9,094 nucleotides of DNA from an uncultured Macromonas sp. (GCA_946481585.1 CAMLOF010000106.1:1-9094); one strand, 5' to 3'; counted from the first letter of the stretch, positions 1 through 7,149 are shown. Numbers and translations are program-made. The notes: generated by a model not told the origin, from the sequence alone.

Positions 1-11
1 AAGAGACAAGA

Positions 12-36
12 AGAAACCGCCACTTGGACGGTTTCT
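12..36 (-). terminator. Probable Rho-independent terminator of the importer/amidohydrolase operon
   Basis: A perfect 8 bp inverted repeat (AGAAACCG at 12-19, CGGTTTCT at 29-36) encloses a 9 nt loop. Read on the minus strand it begins 6 nt after the amidohydrolase stop codon and is followed by the T-rich but interrupted tail TTCTTGTCTCTT (12 to 1). Position and shape fit an intrinsic terminator. The stem is only moderately GC-rich and the T tract is broken, so termination may be incomplete. What lies beyond position 1 is not visible. Confidence 0.7.
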
Positions 37-42
37 CATGCA

Positions 43-1491
43 TCAGTAATGCGCAGCGCCCCAAAGATGCGCAGGCATGTCAGTGAGGTGCCGCAGCCCG
101 CTGCGATCCAGCATCCGCTCACATGCCTCTTGGGCTTGCTCCATCACATCTGTTTCGTTGACGCTGAGCACCTGACGCCCTTGCATCAGCACACGCCCGT
201 CAACGATGGTGGTGTCCACATCGGCACCGTTGGCGAAGCATGTGACGCGCATCAGCGGCATGTTCAGCGGCATCATGTGCGGCTTGAACAGGTCCACCAG
301 AATGATGTCGGCCTTCTTGCCCGCTTCCAAGGAACCGATCTCGTCGGCAAGCCCCAAGGCACGCGCAGCGTCAATCGTGCACATTTCGAGCACCTTGCCG
401 TGCGGCAGCACGTCGGGGTCGCGGAAATGGCGGCGGTGGTAGTGCATGGCCTGGAACATGTGGCGGAACATGTCGTAGCCACGGTCTGGCGCCGACCCGT
501 CCGAGCCAAGTGCCACGTTGACACCGCGCTCGATCAGCTCAGGCACCGGGCAGCGCCCCAGGATCGACATGATCGCGCTGGGGTTGTGCACGATATGTGT
601 ACCGGTCTCCAGCGCGGCTGTCATGTCGTCCTCGGTCAAATCGATACTGTGCGACATGAACGAACGCGGCCCGAGCAAGCCCAGTTCGCGAGCCAGCGCG
701 ATGGTTCCTGCGCGGTGACCATCCTGGGTCAGGCCCAGGTCATACCGTCTGGCCAGCGCCACCCCGTCGGCAGCCTGGCGCTCGAACTGCGAGCGCAAGG
801 CTTCGTGGGCGGGTTCGTGCATTGGCGCGAAAACGGCAAGGTTCACCGCCATCTGCAGACGGCCGCCGGCGCGGCCGTGGTTCTCTCGCACGATCTGATC
901 GCACACGGCCATCATGGTTTCGGCATCGATCTCGTGCTCGGCTGGCGGTTGCGCCGCCCAGTCGGTGTAGGTGCGCGGCGCGGGCGGACGCGACGGTCCG
1001 ACGGCCAGAACGGCACGCGTTCCGGCGGCCTCGATGGCATCGCCATGGGCGCGTGCGTACTTTGGATCGTCCACGCGCATGATGGAGTCGCCTCCACCGA
1101 ACAGTGAAACACCGGTGGTGACGCCGGCCTTGAGTTTCTCCAGCGACGCCAAGGCCGCCTCGGCATGCCAGAAATGTTCGTCGGACGCGGCGGTGTAGAT
1201 CTTGGCTGCGGCCTGCATCCAGGCGCCGGGGCCTGCCCCTGCCCCCATGGTGCGCAACATGCCGTGCCCGGCATGGGCGTGGCTGTCGATCAGGCCCGGC
1301 AGCACCGCTTTGCGGCGGGCGTCCAGGACTTGGCGGGGCTGGTAGCGCGCACGCAGGTCGGCTGCGTCGCCCACGGCGACGATGCGGTCGCCATTGACCG
1401 CCACGGAGGCGTTTTCGAGGATGCGGCGCTGAGCGTTGAGTGTGAAAACCGTGCCGTTGTCAATCAGCAGGTCGATGGTGGTGGGTGTCAT
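43..1491 (-). CDS. Metal-dependent amidohydrolase (cytosine deaminase / TrzN-AtzA-like branch), substrate unknown
   Basis: This 482-residue cytosolic protein has no signal peptide or membrane segment and the usual length for the amidohydrolase (ATZ/TRZ) superfamily. Visible landmarks are the N-terminal beta-sandwich strand (IDNGTVFTLN, about 10-19), the first metal motif GLIDSHAHA with His71 and His73, a candidate third histidine in QDGHRAG (His259), His281 in MSHSIDL, HNPSAIM with His302, and the metal/catalytic aspartate in ALGSDGSAPD (Asp331). The C-terminal half carries the typical GSLEAGKKADIILVD return strand (386-400) and IVDGRVLMQG (429-438). This family hydrolyses C-N, C-Cl or cyclic amide bonds in purines, pyrimidines, triazines and related compounds. 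The oddity is that the residue three after His259 is Gly, where deaminases have Glu (HxxE), so ordinary deamination is uncertain. It is the last gene of the importer operon, 33 bp after the second ATPase, with a weak AGGA 11 nt before the ATG. It presumably acts on the imported solute. The family is sure; the substrate is unknown. Confidence 0.9.
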   Translation of the reverse strand: MTPTTIDLLIDNGTVFTLNAQRRILENASVAVNGDRIVAVGDAADLRARYQPRQVLDARRKAVLPGLIDSHAHAGHGMLRTMGAGAGPGAWMQAAAKIYTAASDEHFWHAEAALASLEKLKAGVTTGVSLFGGGDSIMRVDDPKYARAHGDAIEAAGTRAVLAVGPSRPPAPRTYTDWAAQPPAEHEIDAETMMAVCDQIVRENHGRAGGRLQMAVNLAVFAPMHEPAHEALRSQFERQAADGVALARRYDLGLTQDGHRAGTIALARELGLLGPRSFMSHSIDLTEDDMTAALETGTHIVHNPSAIMSILGRCPVPELIERGVNVALGSDGSAPDRGYDMFRHMFQAMHYHRRHFRDPDVLPHGKVLEMCTIDAARALGLADEIGSLEAGKKADIILVDLFKPHMMPLNMPLMRVTCFANGADVDTTIVDGRVLMQGRQVLSVNETDVMEQAQEACERMLDRSGLRHLTDMPAHLWGAAHY

Positions 1492-1524
1492 GGGTTCAAT
1501 GGTCCTGAGGTGTACGCGGCCTGA

Positions 1525-2508
1525 CTAGGCGGCCACGGGTATGGCTGCCGCTGTGCGCGGCATGAAGCGCACTGGCTGGGTGACTGCAACGGCGTGGCAG
1601 GCGACGGAGGCACCGTCGGGCAGGCGGCGCAACTCGGGGGTTTCGCGCCGGCAGATGTCGGCCGCCATCGCACAACGCGGGTGGAACGCACAGCCAGGCG
1701 GCGGCGCCAGCGGGCTGGGGAGGTCCCCCGCGGGAACGGCAGCTGCACGGCGCCCCTGCCCTACCCTGGGAATGGCAGCCAGCAGCAGCTGGGTGTAGGG
1801 GTGCCTGGGGTTGTCGAACAAGGTTTCCGTTGACGCGACTTCCACCAGACGCCCCAGGTACATCACCCCGACGGTGGTGGAGACAAACCGCACCACTGCC
1901 AGGTTGTGGCTGATGAAGAGGCTGGTCAGGCCGTCCTCCGCCTCCAGGCGCTTGAGCAGATTGAGAATCTGGGCCTGCACGGACACGTCCAATGCAGACG
2001 TGGGCTCGTCGCACACCAGAAAATCGGGTTCACCCGCCAGTGCACGGGCGATGGAGATGCGCTGGCGCTGCCCCCCCGAAAACTCGTGCGGGTACTTTTC
2101 GGCGTCGGCAGCCGACAGCCCCACCCGCTGGAGCAACTCGGCCACGCGGGCCGGCACCTGATCGACAGGGCGCAAGCGCTGAAACACCAGGGGTTCGGCG
2201 ATGGTGCGGCCGATGCGCCAGCGGGGGTTGAGCGACGCGTAGGGGTCCTGGAAGACCATTTGCACGCGCGGCGCCTGTTTTCCCGCCTCGGCAGCGAATT
2301 GCACGCTGCCCGAAGAAGCCCGGTCAAGCCCGGCCACGATGCGTGCGAGGGTCGTCTTTCCGCAGCCCGATTCACCGACGAGGCTGAATGTGGTGCCCCG
2401 CGGCACGTTCAGGCTCACACCGGACAGTGCCCGCACCGTTCGGCCCTGCGCCTGGAACTGGCGGGTCAAGTCGGAAACCTTCAGCAAAGGTTGAGGTTTG
2501 GCATTCAT
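1525..2508 (-). CDS. ABC importer ATPase, DppF/OppF type (second ATPase of the operon)
   Basis: This 327-residue nucleotide-binding subunit energises uptake by the peptide/nickel-class importer encoded upstream. Walker A is GESGCGKT (45-52), the Q-loop glutamine is Gln87 (FQDPY), the signature is SGGQRQ (144-149), Walker B is FLVCDEP with Asp167 and Glu168, and the switch histidine is His201. All look intact. The C-terminal oligopeptide-transporter extension starts around HPYT (236-239) and contains Cys273, Cys279, Cys286 and Cys304, the spacing known to hold an iron-sulfur cluster in Dpp-type ATPases. The gene starts with ATG at 2508, sharing one base with the stop of the first ATPase (TGATG). 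A clear GGAGG lies 7 nt before it, so translation is probably coupled. It should heterodimerise with the ATPase encoded just before it. The DppF-like assignment rests on gene order and motif style; the substrate is not set by this subunit. Confidence 0.95.
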   Translation of the reverse strand: MNAKPQPLLKVSDLTRQFQAQGRTVRALSGVSLNVPRGTTFSLVGESGCGKTTLARIVAGLDRASSGSVQFAAEAGKQAPRVQMVFQDPYASLNPRWRIGRTIAEPLVFQRLRPVDQVPARVAELLQRVGLSAADAEKYPHEFSGGQRQRISIARALAGEPDFLVCDEPTSALDVSVQAQILNLLKRLEAEDGLTSLFISHNLAVVRFVSTTVGVMYLGRLVEVASTETLFDNPRHPYTQLLLAAIPRVGQGRRAAAVPAGDLPSPLAPPPGCAFHPRCAMAADICRRETPELRRLPDGASVACHAVAVTQPVRFMPRTAAAIPVAA

Positions 2509-3503
2509 CAGGCGGCCTCCGCCACGGGGGGCAGTTCAAGAACGGGGGACCAGCAGGCCAAGGAGACGCCGCGGTGTTCCACCAGCTTGGGGCGTTGCTG
2601 GCGGCAGATGTCGGTGGCACGTTCGCAGCGTGGGTGAAATGCGCAACCATCAGGGCGGGCTGACAGGCGCGGCATCGCCCCATCGATCTGCTTGAGCTGA
2701 CTGGGCGTGTGGTCCAGCGGTGGAATCGAGCGCATCAGGCCGTGTGTGTAGGGGTGTGCGGGGCGTCCGACCACGTCCTCGACCCGGCCAATTTCGGCAA
2801 TGCGGCCGGCGTACATCACCGCCACGCGATCGGCGTTTTCCGATATCACGCCCATGTCGTGCGTTACCAGCAGCACCGCCGTGCCGCGTTCCTGGCACAG
2901 GCGGCGCAACAGCTCCAGCACCTGCGCCTGTACCGACACATCCAGCGCAGTGGTCGGCTCATCGGCCACCACCAGATCGGGTTCGGCGCACAGTGCCAGC
3001 GCAATCACGATGCGCTGGCGCATGCCGCCGGAGAACTGGTGCGGGTAGGCGTCGACCCGCTCTGCAGGCGACGGAATGCCGACGCGGCGAAGCCAATCAA
3101 CCGCCCTCTCCCGGGCCTCTGCGGCGGTGAGCGGCAGGTGGGTGCACAGCGTTTCGATCAGCTGATCGCCCACGGTGAGCAGCGGGTTGAGGCTGAGCAG
3201 CGGATCCTGAAAAACTGCCGCGATGCGGCGGCCGCGCAAGGCTCGCATGCGCGCTGGCGGCAAGGCCTGGATGGCTTCGCCGTCGAAGATGATCTGGCCA
3301 GAGGCAACGTGCGCTGGCGGGTCCAGCAAGCCCAGAACGGCCATGCCGGTGAGGGACTTGCCAGCGCCGGACTCTCCAACGAAGCCGAGAATCTCACCGC
3401 GAGCGATGTCGAAACTCACGTCGTCAAGCGCAATCAGCGGGCTGTGGCGTGTCGGAATCTCCACGCGCAGGTGGCGCACCGACAGCAATGGGGAAGCATT
3501 CAT
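2508..3503 (-). CDS. ABC importer ATPase, DppD/OppD type (first ATPase of the operon)
   Basis: This 331-residue nucleotide-binding subunit of a peptide/nickel-class importer is complete in its motifs: Walker A GESGAGKS (43-50), Q-loop Gln99 (FQDPL), signature SGGMRQ (158-163), Walker B DLVVADEP with Asp181 and Glu182, and switch His215 (VTHD). The oligopeptide C-terminal extension begins at HPYTHGL (250-256) and carries Cys287, Cys293, Cys300 and Cys317, a probable [4Fe-4S] site as in other DppD/OppD proteins. An in-frame ATG five codons earlier (3518) exists. I chose 3503 because AAGGA lies 7 nt before it, and that Shine-Dalgarno sequence would be inside the gene if 3518 were used. The permease stop is 16 bp upstream, and the downstream ATPase overlaps by 1 bp. 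It is expected to pair with that second ATPase on the cytoplasmic face of the two permeases. Confidence 0.95.
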   Translation of the reverse strand: MNASPLLSVRHLRVEIPTRHSPLIALDDVSFDIARGEILGFVGESGAGKSLTGMAVLGLLDPPAHVASGQIIFDGEAIQALPPARMRALRGRRIAAVFQDPLLSLNPLLTVGDQLIETLCTHLPLTAAEARERAVDWLRRVGIPSPAERVDAYPHQFSGGMRQRIVIALALCAEPDLVVADEPTTALDVSVQAQVLELLRRLCQERGTAVLLVTHDMGVISENADRVAVMYAGRIAEIGRVEDVVGRPAHPYTHGLMRSIPPLDHTPSQLKQIDGAMPRLSARPDGCAFHPRCERATDICRQQRPKLVEHRGVSLACWSPVLELPPVAEAA

Positions 3504-3510
3504 GTGTGGT

Positions 3511-3515
3511 TCCTT
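3511..3515 (-). promoter_or_regulatory. Shine-Dalgarno site that decides the start of the first ATPase
   Basis: AAGGA on the minus strand, with 7 nt to the ATG at 3503. The alternative in-frame ATG at 3518 has no comparable site at a proper distance and abuts the permease stop codon. This favours the 331-residue form of the ATPase. Confidence 0.6.
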
Positions 3516-3519
3516 CATC

Positions 3520-4443
3520 TCATTTCAGCCGGGGGTTGAGGACGTCACGCAGCCAGTCGCCAAACAGGTTGACCCCCAGCACCAGGCCCACCAGCAGCAG
3601 ACCGGGCATGACGGTGATCCACCACTCGCCGGAGAACAGCACTTCATTGCCGATGCGGATCAGGGTGCCCAGAGAAGGTGAGCTGGCGGGAACGCCCAGC
3701 CCCAGGAAACTCAGCGTGGCCTCGGTGAGGATGGCCAAGCCGATGGACAGTGTTGCGATCACCATCACAGGGCTCAGCACATTGGGCAGCACGTGCCGCC
3801 ACAGGATGCGAATGCGGCCCATGCCAATCAGACGTGCGGCATTGACGTAGTCCTTGTCTTTTTCAACAAGCGTCAAGCCGCGCACCGTGCGGGCGTATTG
3901 CACCCAGTTGGCAAGCGCGATGGCCAACACCACGATGTACAGCGACATCTCTTCGTAGATCTCGCGCGGCATCACCGTGCGAGACAGACCGTCGATCAGC
4001 AGCGCCACGAGGATGGCGGGAAAGCTCAGCTGGACGTCGGCAGCGCGCATGATGAGCGCATCCAGCCGACCGCCGCTGTAGCCTGCCAGCAGGCCAAGTG
4101 CCACACCCAGCGCCATGGCCACCACTGTGGACGCCAGACCGACCAGCAGCGAAATGCGCAAGCCGTAAAGCATGACCGAGACCAGGTCACGGCCCTGGCC
4201 GTCGGTGCCCAGCAGAAAGCGCCATTGACCGCCTTCCATCCAGACGGGAGGCATGCGGGCGTCGAGGATGTCGAGCGCGGCGGGGTCGAAGGGGTTCTGC
4301 GGTGCCAGCCAGGGCGCGGCCAAAGCCATCACCGCGTAAACCACCAGCAGGAAGGCCGCGATCATGGCCTCGGGGGAACGGCGCAATTGCCAGACCAGAT
4401 CGGCATTGCGCACTCGGTGCCAGCCCGAAACAAGTGTGTTCAT
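3520..4443 (-). CDS. ABC importer inner-membrane permease, DppC/OppC type
   Basis: This 307-residue polytopic permease forms half of the translocation channel. After a short cytosolic N-terminus it has a first membrane helix at about 27-46. A periplasmic stretch then ends in LGTDGQGRDLVS (78-89), a hallmark of the DppC/OppC side. Further helices lie near 94-120, 130-150, 166-184, 224-247 and 276-297. The cytoplasmic EAA-type loop that docks on the ATPase is at about 198-225 (NAARLIGMG followed by HVLPN). The open frame extends upstream to an ATG at 4620. The start at 4443 is preferred because GAGAGGAG ends 8 nt before it and the protein then begins like other family members; the longer form would overlap the DppB-type gene by 163 bp and add an Arg/His-rich, non-homologous-looking leader. 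It follows that gene by 14 bp and should heterodimerise with its product. Confidence 0.94.
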   Translation of the reverse strand: MNTLVSGWHRVRNADLVWQLRRSPEAMIAAFLLVVYAVMALAAPWLAPQNPFDPAALDILDARMPPVWMEGGQWRFLLGTDGQGRDLVSVMLYGLRISLLVGLASTVVAMALGVALGLLAGYSGGRLDALIMRAADVQLSFPAILVALLIDGLSRTVMPREIYEEMSLYIVVLAIALANWVQYARTVRGLTLVEKDKDYVNAARLIGMGRIRILWRHVLPNVLSPVMVIATLSIGLAILTEATLSFLGLGVPASSPSLGTLIRIGNEVLFSGEWWITVMPGLLLVGLVLGVNLFGDWLRDVLNPRLK

Positions 4444-4457
4444 GGTGTGTGCTCCTC

Positions 4458-5426
4458 TCAGCGCGAGGTGCGCAGGCGCGGATCGACGGCGAAATACAGC
4501 AGGTCGACCACGGTGTTGATGACGACAAACAGCAGTGCAATCAGCAGGAGGTAGGCTGCGATGACGGGCACGTCGCTGAAGGTGATGGCCTGGATGATGA
4601 GCAGCCCGAGTCCTGGCCACTGGAACACGGTCTCGGTGATGATCGAGAAAGCGATCATGGCGCCGATCTGCAGGCCTGCCACGGTGATGATGGGGATCAG
4701 CGTGTTGCGCAACGCGTGCTTGAAGTGCACCGAGCGCTCCCGCAGGCCACGTGCCCGGGCGAACTTGATGTACTCGGTGCGCATGACTTCCATCATCTGC
4801 GTGCGAGTCAGCCGCATGAACAGCGTGAGCTGGAACAAGGCCAGTGTGATGGCTGGCATCACCAGCGACGCCCAGCCGCTTGCGGTCAGCAACCCGGTGT
4901 TCCAGCCACCCACCTGAGTCAGTTCCCCGCGGCCGAACGCGGGCAGCCAGTTCAGGCCGACGGAGAACACGAGTATGAGCAGGATACCGGTGACGAAGGA
5001 TGGCACCGAAATCCCGACCAACGATGCCACCTGCAGTGCGCGGGCGCCAGCCGAGCGTGGCCGTATGCCGCTGTAAACCCCAAGGGGAATGCCTACGGCC
5101 AGGGCCAGAACGGCGGCCACCAGAGCGAGCTCCAGCGTTGCGGGCAGGCGCGAGGCGATGACCTGCGCCACCGGTTCGAGGTTGCGGTACGAAACACCGA
5201 ACTCGCCCTGCAGTGCCCTGCCCACGAAGCGCAGGTACTGCAGGGGCAGCGGCTGGTCCAGCCCCAGGCTTTCGCGCAGGGCTGCTTTTTCTTCAGCGGT
5301 CGCGTTCTCTCCCGCGAGGTTGTTGACCGGGTCGCCGATGAAGTTGAACAGGCCAAAGGCCAGCAGAGAGACGACAGCCATCACCAGCAAGCCATTGGCC
5401 AGCCGGGCAGTGATGAAGCGGATCAT
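4458..5426 (-). CDS. ABC importer inner-membrane permease, DppB/OppB type
   Basis: This 322-residue membrane protein is the second half of the channel. It starts MIRFITARLANGLLV, with a first helix at about 10-30 as usual for DppB/OppB. A periplasmic segment follows (about 31-95, containing GVSYRNLEPV). Helices lie near 98-121, 132-158, 185-206, 246-268 and 285-311, and the protein closes with VDPRLR (314-319). The EAA-type ATPase-docking loop is at about 218-246 (EYIKFARARGL followed by HALRNTLIPI). Length and architecture match the family with no sign of damage. The gene lies 27 bp after the binding-protein stop. I see no convincing Shine-Dalgarno sequence in that gap, only AAGC-like purine patches, so translation may be weak or coupled. 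That would suit the lower amount of permease needed relative to binding protein. Confidence 0.94.
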   Translation of the reverse strand: MIRFITARLANGLLVMAVVSLLAFGLFNFIGDPVNNLAGENATAEEKAALRESLGLDQPLPLQYLRFVGRALQGEFGVSYRNLEPVAQVIASRLPATLELALVAAVLALAVGIPLGVYSGIRPRSAGARALQVASLVGISVPSFVTGILLILVFSVGLNWLPAFGRGELTQVGGWNTGLLTASGWASLVMPAITLALFQLTLFMRLTRTQMMEVMRTEYIKFARARGLRERSVHFKHALRNTLIPIITVAGLQIGAMIAFSIITETVFQWPGLGLLIIQAITFSDVPVIAAYLLLIALLFVVINTVVDLLYFAVDPRLRTSR

Positions 5427-5453
5427 TTTGCTTAACTGCGCTTGATGCTTCTG

Positions 5454-7049
5454 TTACTTGGCCGGTGCGCGTACCAGCCACAGCCGCATCTGGTTGTCGG
5501 GCGCCTGGGCCAGCTGGATACCCTTGCGCGCAGCCCAGGTGATGGGTTGCTGGTGCAGCGGCACGTGCGAAATGTCCTCGCGCTCAAGTGCAACGGCTTC
5601 TTCGATCAGCTTGTTGCGTTTGGCGGCGTCGATCTCTGCGGCGATGCGAGGCAGGTAGGCATCAAACTTGGGATTGCTGTAGCGGCCGGCGTTAAGAGCG
5701 CCCTCCCGCTGGGTACGGGTGTGCACCACGTCTTTGAGCAGGCCGTAAGAGTCTGCCATGGGCAGACCGGCGTGGCCAACGATGTAGAAGGACACGTCAT
5801 TGGTGTTGAGCCGGACGCTCCAGCGCGCCGTCGGCTCGATCGTCAAGTTGGTCTTGATGCCCACCCGCGCCAGCATGGACGAGATGGCCAGGCAGATCGC
5901 CTCGTCGTAGACGTAGCGGTCGTTCGGGCATTGCATGCCCACGGTGAAACCGTTGGGGTAGCCTGCGTCTGCCAGCAGTTTCTTGGCTGCGGCCTGGTCG
6001 TAGGGCAGCAAGCGCTTGTTGAGCGAGTTGGGGGCGCCGTTGAGGTACGGTGACAACAGGGTGCCAGCAGGCCACGAGGCGTTGCGCATCACCGAGCGCT
6101 TGATCGCTTCGATGTCGATGGCATGGTAGACCGCCTGGCGGACACGCTTGTCCTTGAAGGGGTTCTTTCCCTTGACGTCGCTGTAGAGCAGCTCGTCGCG
6201 GTGCTGGTCCATGCCCAGGAAAATCGTGCGCAATTCAGGGCCTTGGACCACATCCACACCGCTGGATTGCAGACGCGGGACGTCCTGCAGCGGGACGCTG
6301 ACGGAAACGTCGATGCTGCCGCTGATCAGGGCCGAGGTGCGGGTCGCATCCGACTTGATGGGCATGAAGGTCACCTCGCCCAGGTTGTGCTTGGGCTTGT
6401 CCCACCAGCCTGCAAAGGCCGTCAGCACCGTGCGGGTGTCAACGTCACGCTGCTTCAGCATGAAGGGGCCGGTGCCGTTGGTGTTGCGGTTGGCGTGGTT
6501 TTCCTTCTGTTTCTGCAGGTCGCTGGCCTCTGTGGAGCGGTTTGCTTCAGACCACCCCTTGTCCATGACCAGAAGCTGCACCAGTTCGTTGGTCAAGATG
6601 GGCATGGGGTTGTGCGTTTCCACGTCCACCGTGTTGGCGTCAACTTTGCGCACGTCTTTGATGTCGCTGAGGTTGCCCTTGACCAGTGAACCTGGGGTGT
6701 TCACCCGCTGCCAGGAAAACACCACGTCATCGGCATCGAAGGTCTCGCCGTTGTGGAACTTCACCCCTTGGCGCAACGTGAAGCGCCATACCGTGGGGCT
6801 GACCACCTTCCAGGACGTTGCCAGTGCGGGCTCGATCTGCAGCTTGTCATTGAAACGGACCAGCGCTTCGTAGATGTTGCTCACGAATGCGTTGGTGAAG
6901 CTGTTGTTGGTCGAGTGCGGGTCCATGGACAGGGCGTCCAGGTTGGCAGACCAGGTCAGCGATTGGGCTGGCGCCTGCGCCATGCCGGTTTGCAGGCCCA
7001 GGCCTGCGATCAGTGCCACCAGGGCGCGGGAAAAGAGTTGCTGCTTCAC
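5454..7049 (-). CDS. Periplasmic solute-binding protein, family 5 (SBP_bac_5), of the ABC importer
   Basis: This 531-residue secreted receptor captures the solute and delivers it to the permease pair. The N-terminus MKQQLFSRALVALIAGLGLQ is a Sec signal peptide, with probable signal peptidase I cleavage after AQA (24-26). There is no lipobox cysteine, so a free periplasmic protein is expected. Family 5 landmarks include FHNGETFDADDVVFSWQRV (98-116), GTGPFML (192-198), FKDKRVRQAVYHAID (298-312) and GYPNGFTVGMQCPNDRYV (363-380). The open frame runs up to an ATG at 7253. The GTG at 7049 is chosen because GAGGAG lies 5 nt before it and the signal peptide begins exactly there; the 68 extra residues would cross the promoter region. 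Two cysteines (374 and 386) in the mature chain could form a disulfide. Family members bind peptides, nickel, opines, glutathione or other small molecules, so the ligand is open. It is the first gene of the operon, opposite the regulator. Confidence 0.93.
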   Translation of the reverse strand: MKQQLFSRALVALIAGLGLQTGMAQAPAQSLTWSANLDALSMDPHSTNNSFTNAFVSNIYEALVRFNDKLQIEPALATSWKVVSPTVWRFTLRQGVKFHNGETFDADDVVFSWQRVNTPGSLVKGNLSDIKDVRKVDANTVDVETHNPMPILTNELVQLLVMDKGWSEANRSTEASDLQKQKENHANRNTNGTGPFMLKQRDVDTRTVLTAFAGWWDKPKHNLGEVTFMPIKSDATRTSALISGSIDVSVSVPLQDVPRLQSSGVDVVQGPELRTIFLGMDQHRDELLYSDVKGKNPFKDKRVRQAVYHAIDIEAIKRSVMRNASWPAGTLLSPYLNGAPNSLNKRLLPYDQAAAKKLLADAGYPNGFTVGMQCPNDRYVYDEAICLAISSMLARVGIKTNLTIEPTARWSVRLNTNDVSFYIVGHAGLPMADSYGLLKDVVHTRTQREGALNAGRYSNPKFDAYLPRIAAEIDAAKRNKLIEEAVALEREDISHVPLHQQPITWAARKGIQLAQAPDNQMRLWLVRAPAK

Positions 7050-7054
7050 GATGT

Positions 7055-7060
7055 CTCCTC
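7055..7060 (-). promoter_or_regulatory. Strong Shine-Dalgarno site for the GTG start of the binding protein
   Basis: GAGGAG on the minus strand, 5 nt before the GTG at 7049. Its strength and position justify the GTG over the upstream in-frame ATG, and fit high expression of a binding protein. Confidence 0.75.
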
Positions 7061-7077
7061 TTGGGTTGGTCAGTGCG

Positions 7078-7096
7078 ATCGACGTCTTGTGTCGAT
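7078..7096. repeat. Perfect inverted repeat ATCGAC-N7-GTCGAT in the binding-protein leader
   Basis: ATCGAC (7078-7083) and GTCGAT (7091-7096) are exact reverse complements spaced by 7 nt. The repeat lies 29-47 nt before the GTG start and just downstream of the proposed transcription start. It could be an operator or a small mRNA hairpin. A 6 bp arm is short enough that chance cannot be excluded. Confidence 0.45.
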
Positions 7097-7106
7097 TCGT
7101 GGGATT

Positions 7107-7134
7107 ATTGTCACATAAATAAAAAGTTTTGCAA
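7107..7134 (-). promoter_or_regulatory. Candidate sigma-70 promoter of the importer operon
   Basis: On the minus strand, TTGCAA (7134-7129, 4 of 6 to TTGACA) and GACAAT (7112-7107, 4 of 6 to TATAAT) are separated by 16 bp in the AT-rich core. Transcription would begin near 7100, giving a leader of about 50 nt before the GTG. The match is modest, and other pairings in this AT-rich DNA are possible. Confidence 0.4.
7108..7118. promoter_or_regulatory. Operator-like 11-mer 1 (FCD/GntR type)
   Basis: TTGTCACATAA matches the FadR/FCD-subfamily pattern TNGTNNNACNA at five of its six fixed positions (T in place of C). It lies over the proposed -10 of the importer operon. Its centre is 19 bp from that of the second 11-mer, about two helical turns. 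This is pattern-based only. Confidence 0.35.
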
Positions 7135-7137
7135 CAA
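7127..7137. promoter_or_regulatory. Operator-like 11-mer 2 (FCD/GntR type)
   Basis: TTTTGCAACAA matches TNGTNNNACNA at five of six fixed positions (T in place of G) and is near-palindromic around TTGCAA. It covers the proposed -35 of the importer operon, where a repressor would block polymerase. The larger imperfect repeat ATTATTGT (7104-7111) / ACAATTAT (7134-7141) ties both 11-mers together. Confidence 0.35.
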
Positions 7138-7149
7138 TTATTCAGGCGT

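Noticed and set aside
49..1107. Long plus-strand open frame (352 codons) opposite the amidohydrolase
   Set aside because: It is antisense to a gene with clear family motifs, is rich in His, Arg and Gln as expected from reading GC-rich DNA on the wrong strand, and shows no recognisable domain.
2709..3539. Plus-strand open frame (276 codons) opposite the first ATPase
   Set aside because: Shadow frame of a gene with intact Walker A, signature and Walker B motifs; no ribosome binding site or domain features of its own.
4302..5435. Plus-strand open frame (377 codons) opposite the two permeases
   Set aside because: The composition is full of His, Gln and Asp and lacks hydrophobic or domain structure. 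It mirrors two well-supported permease genes.
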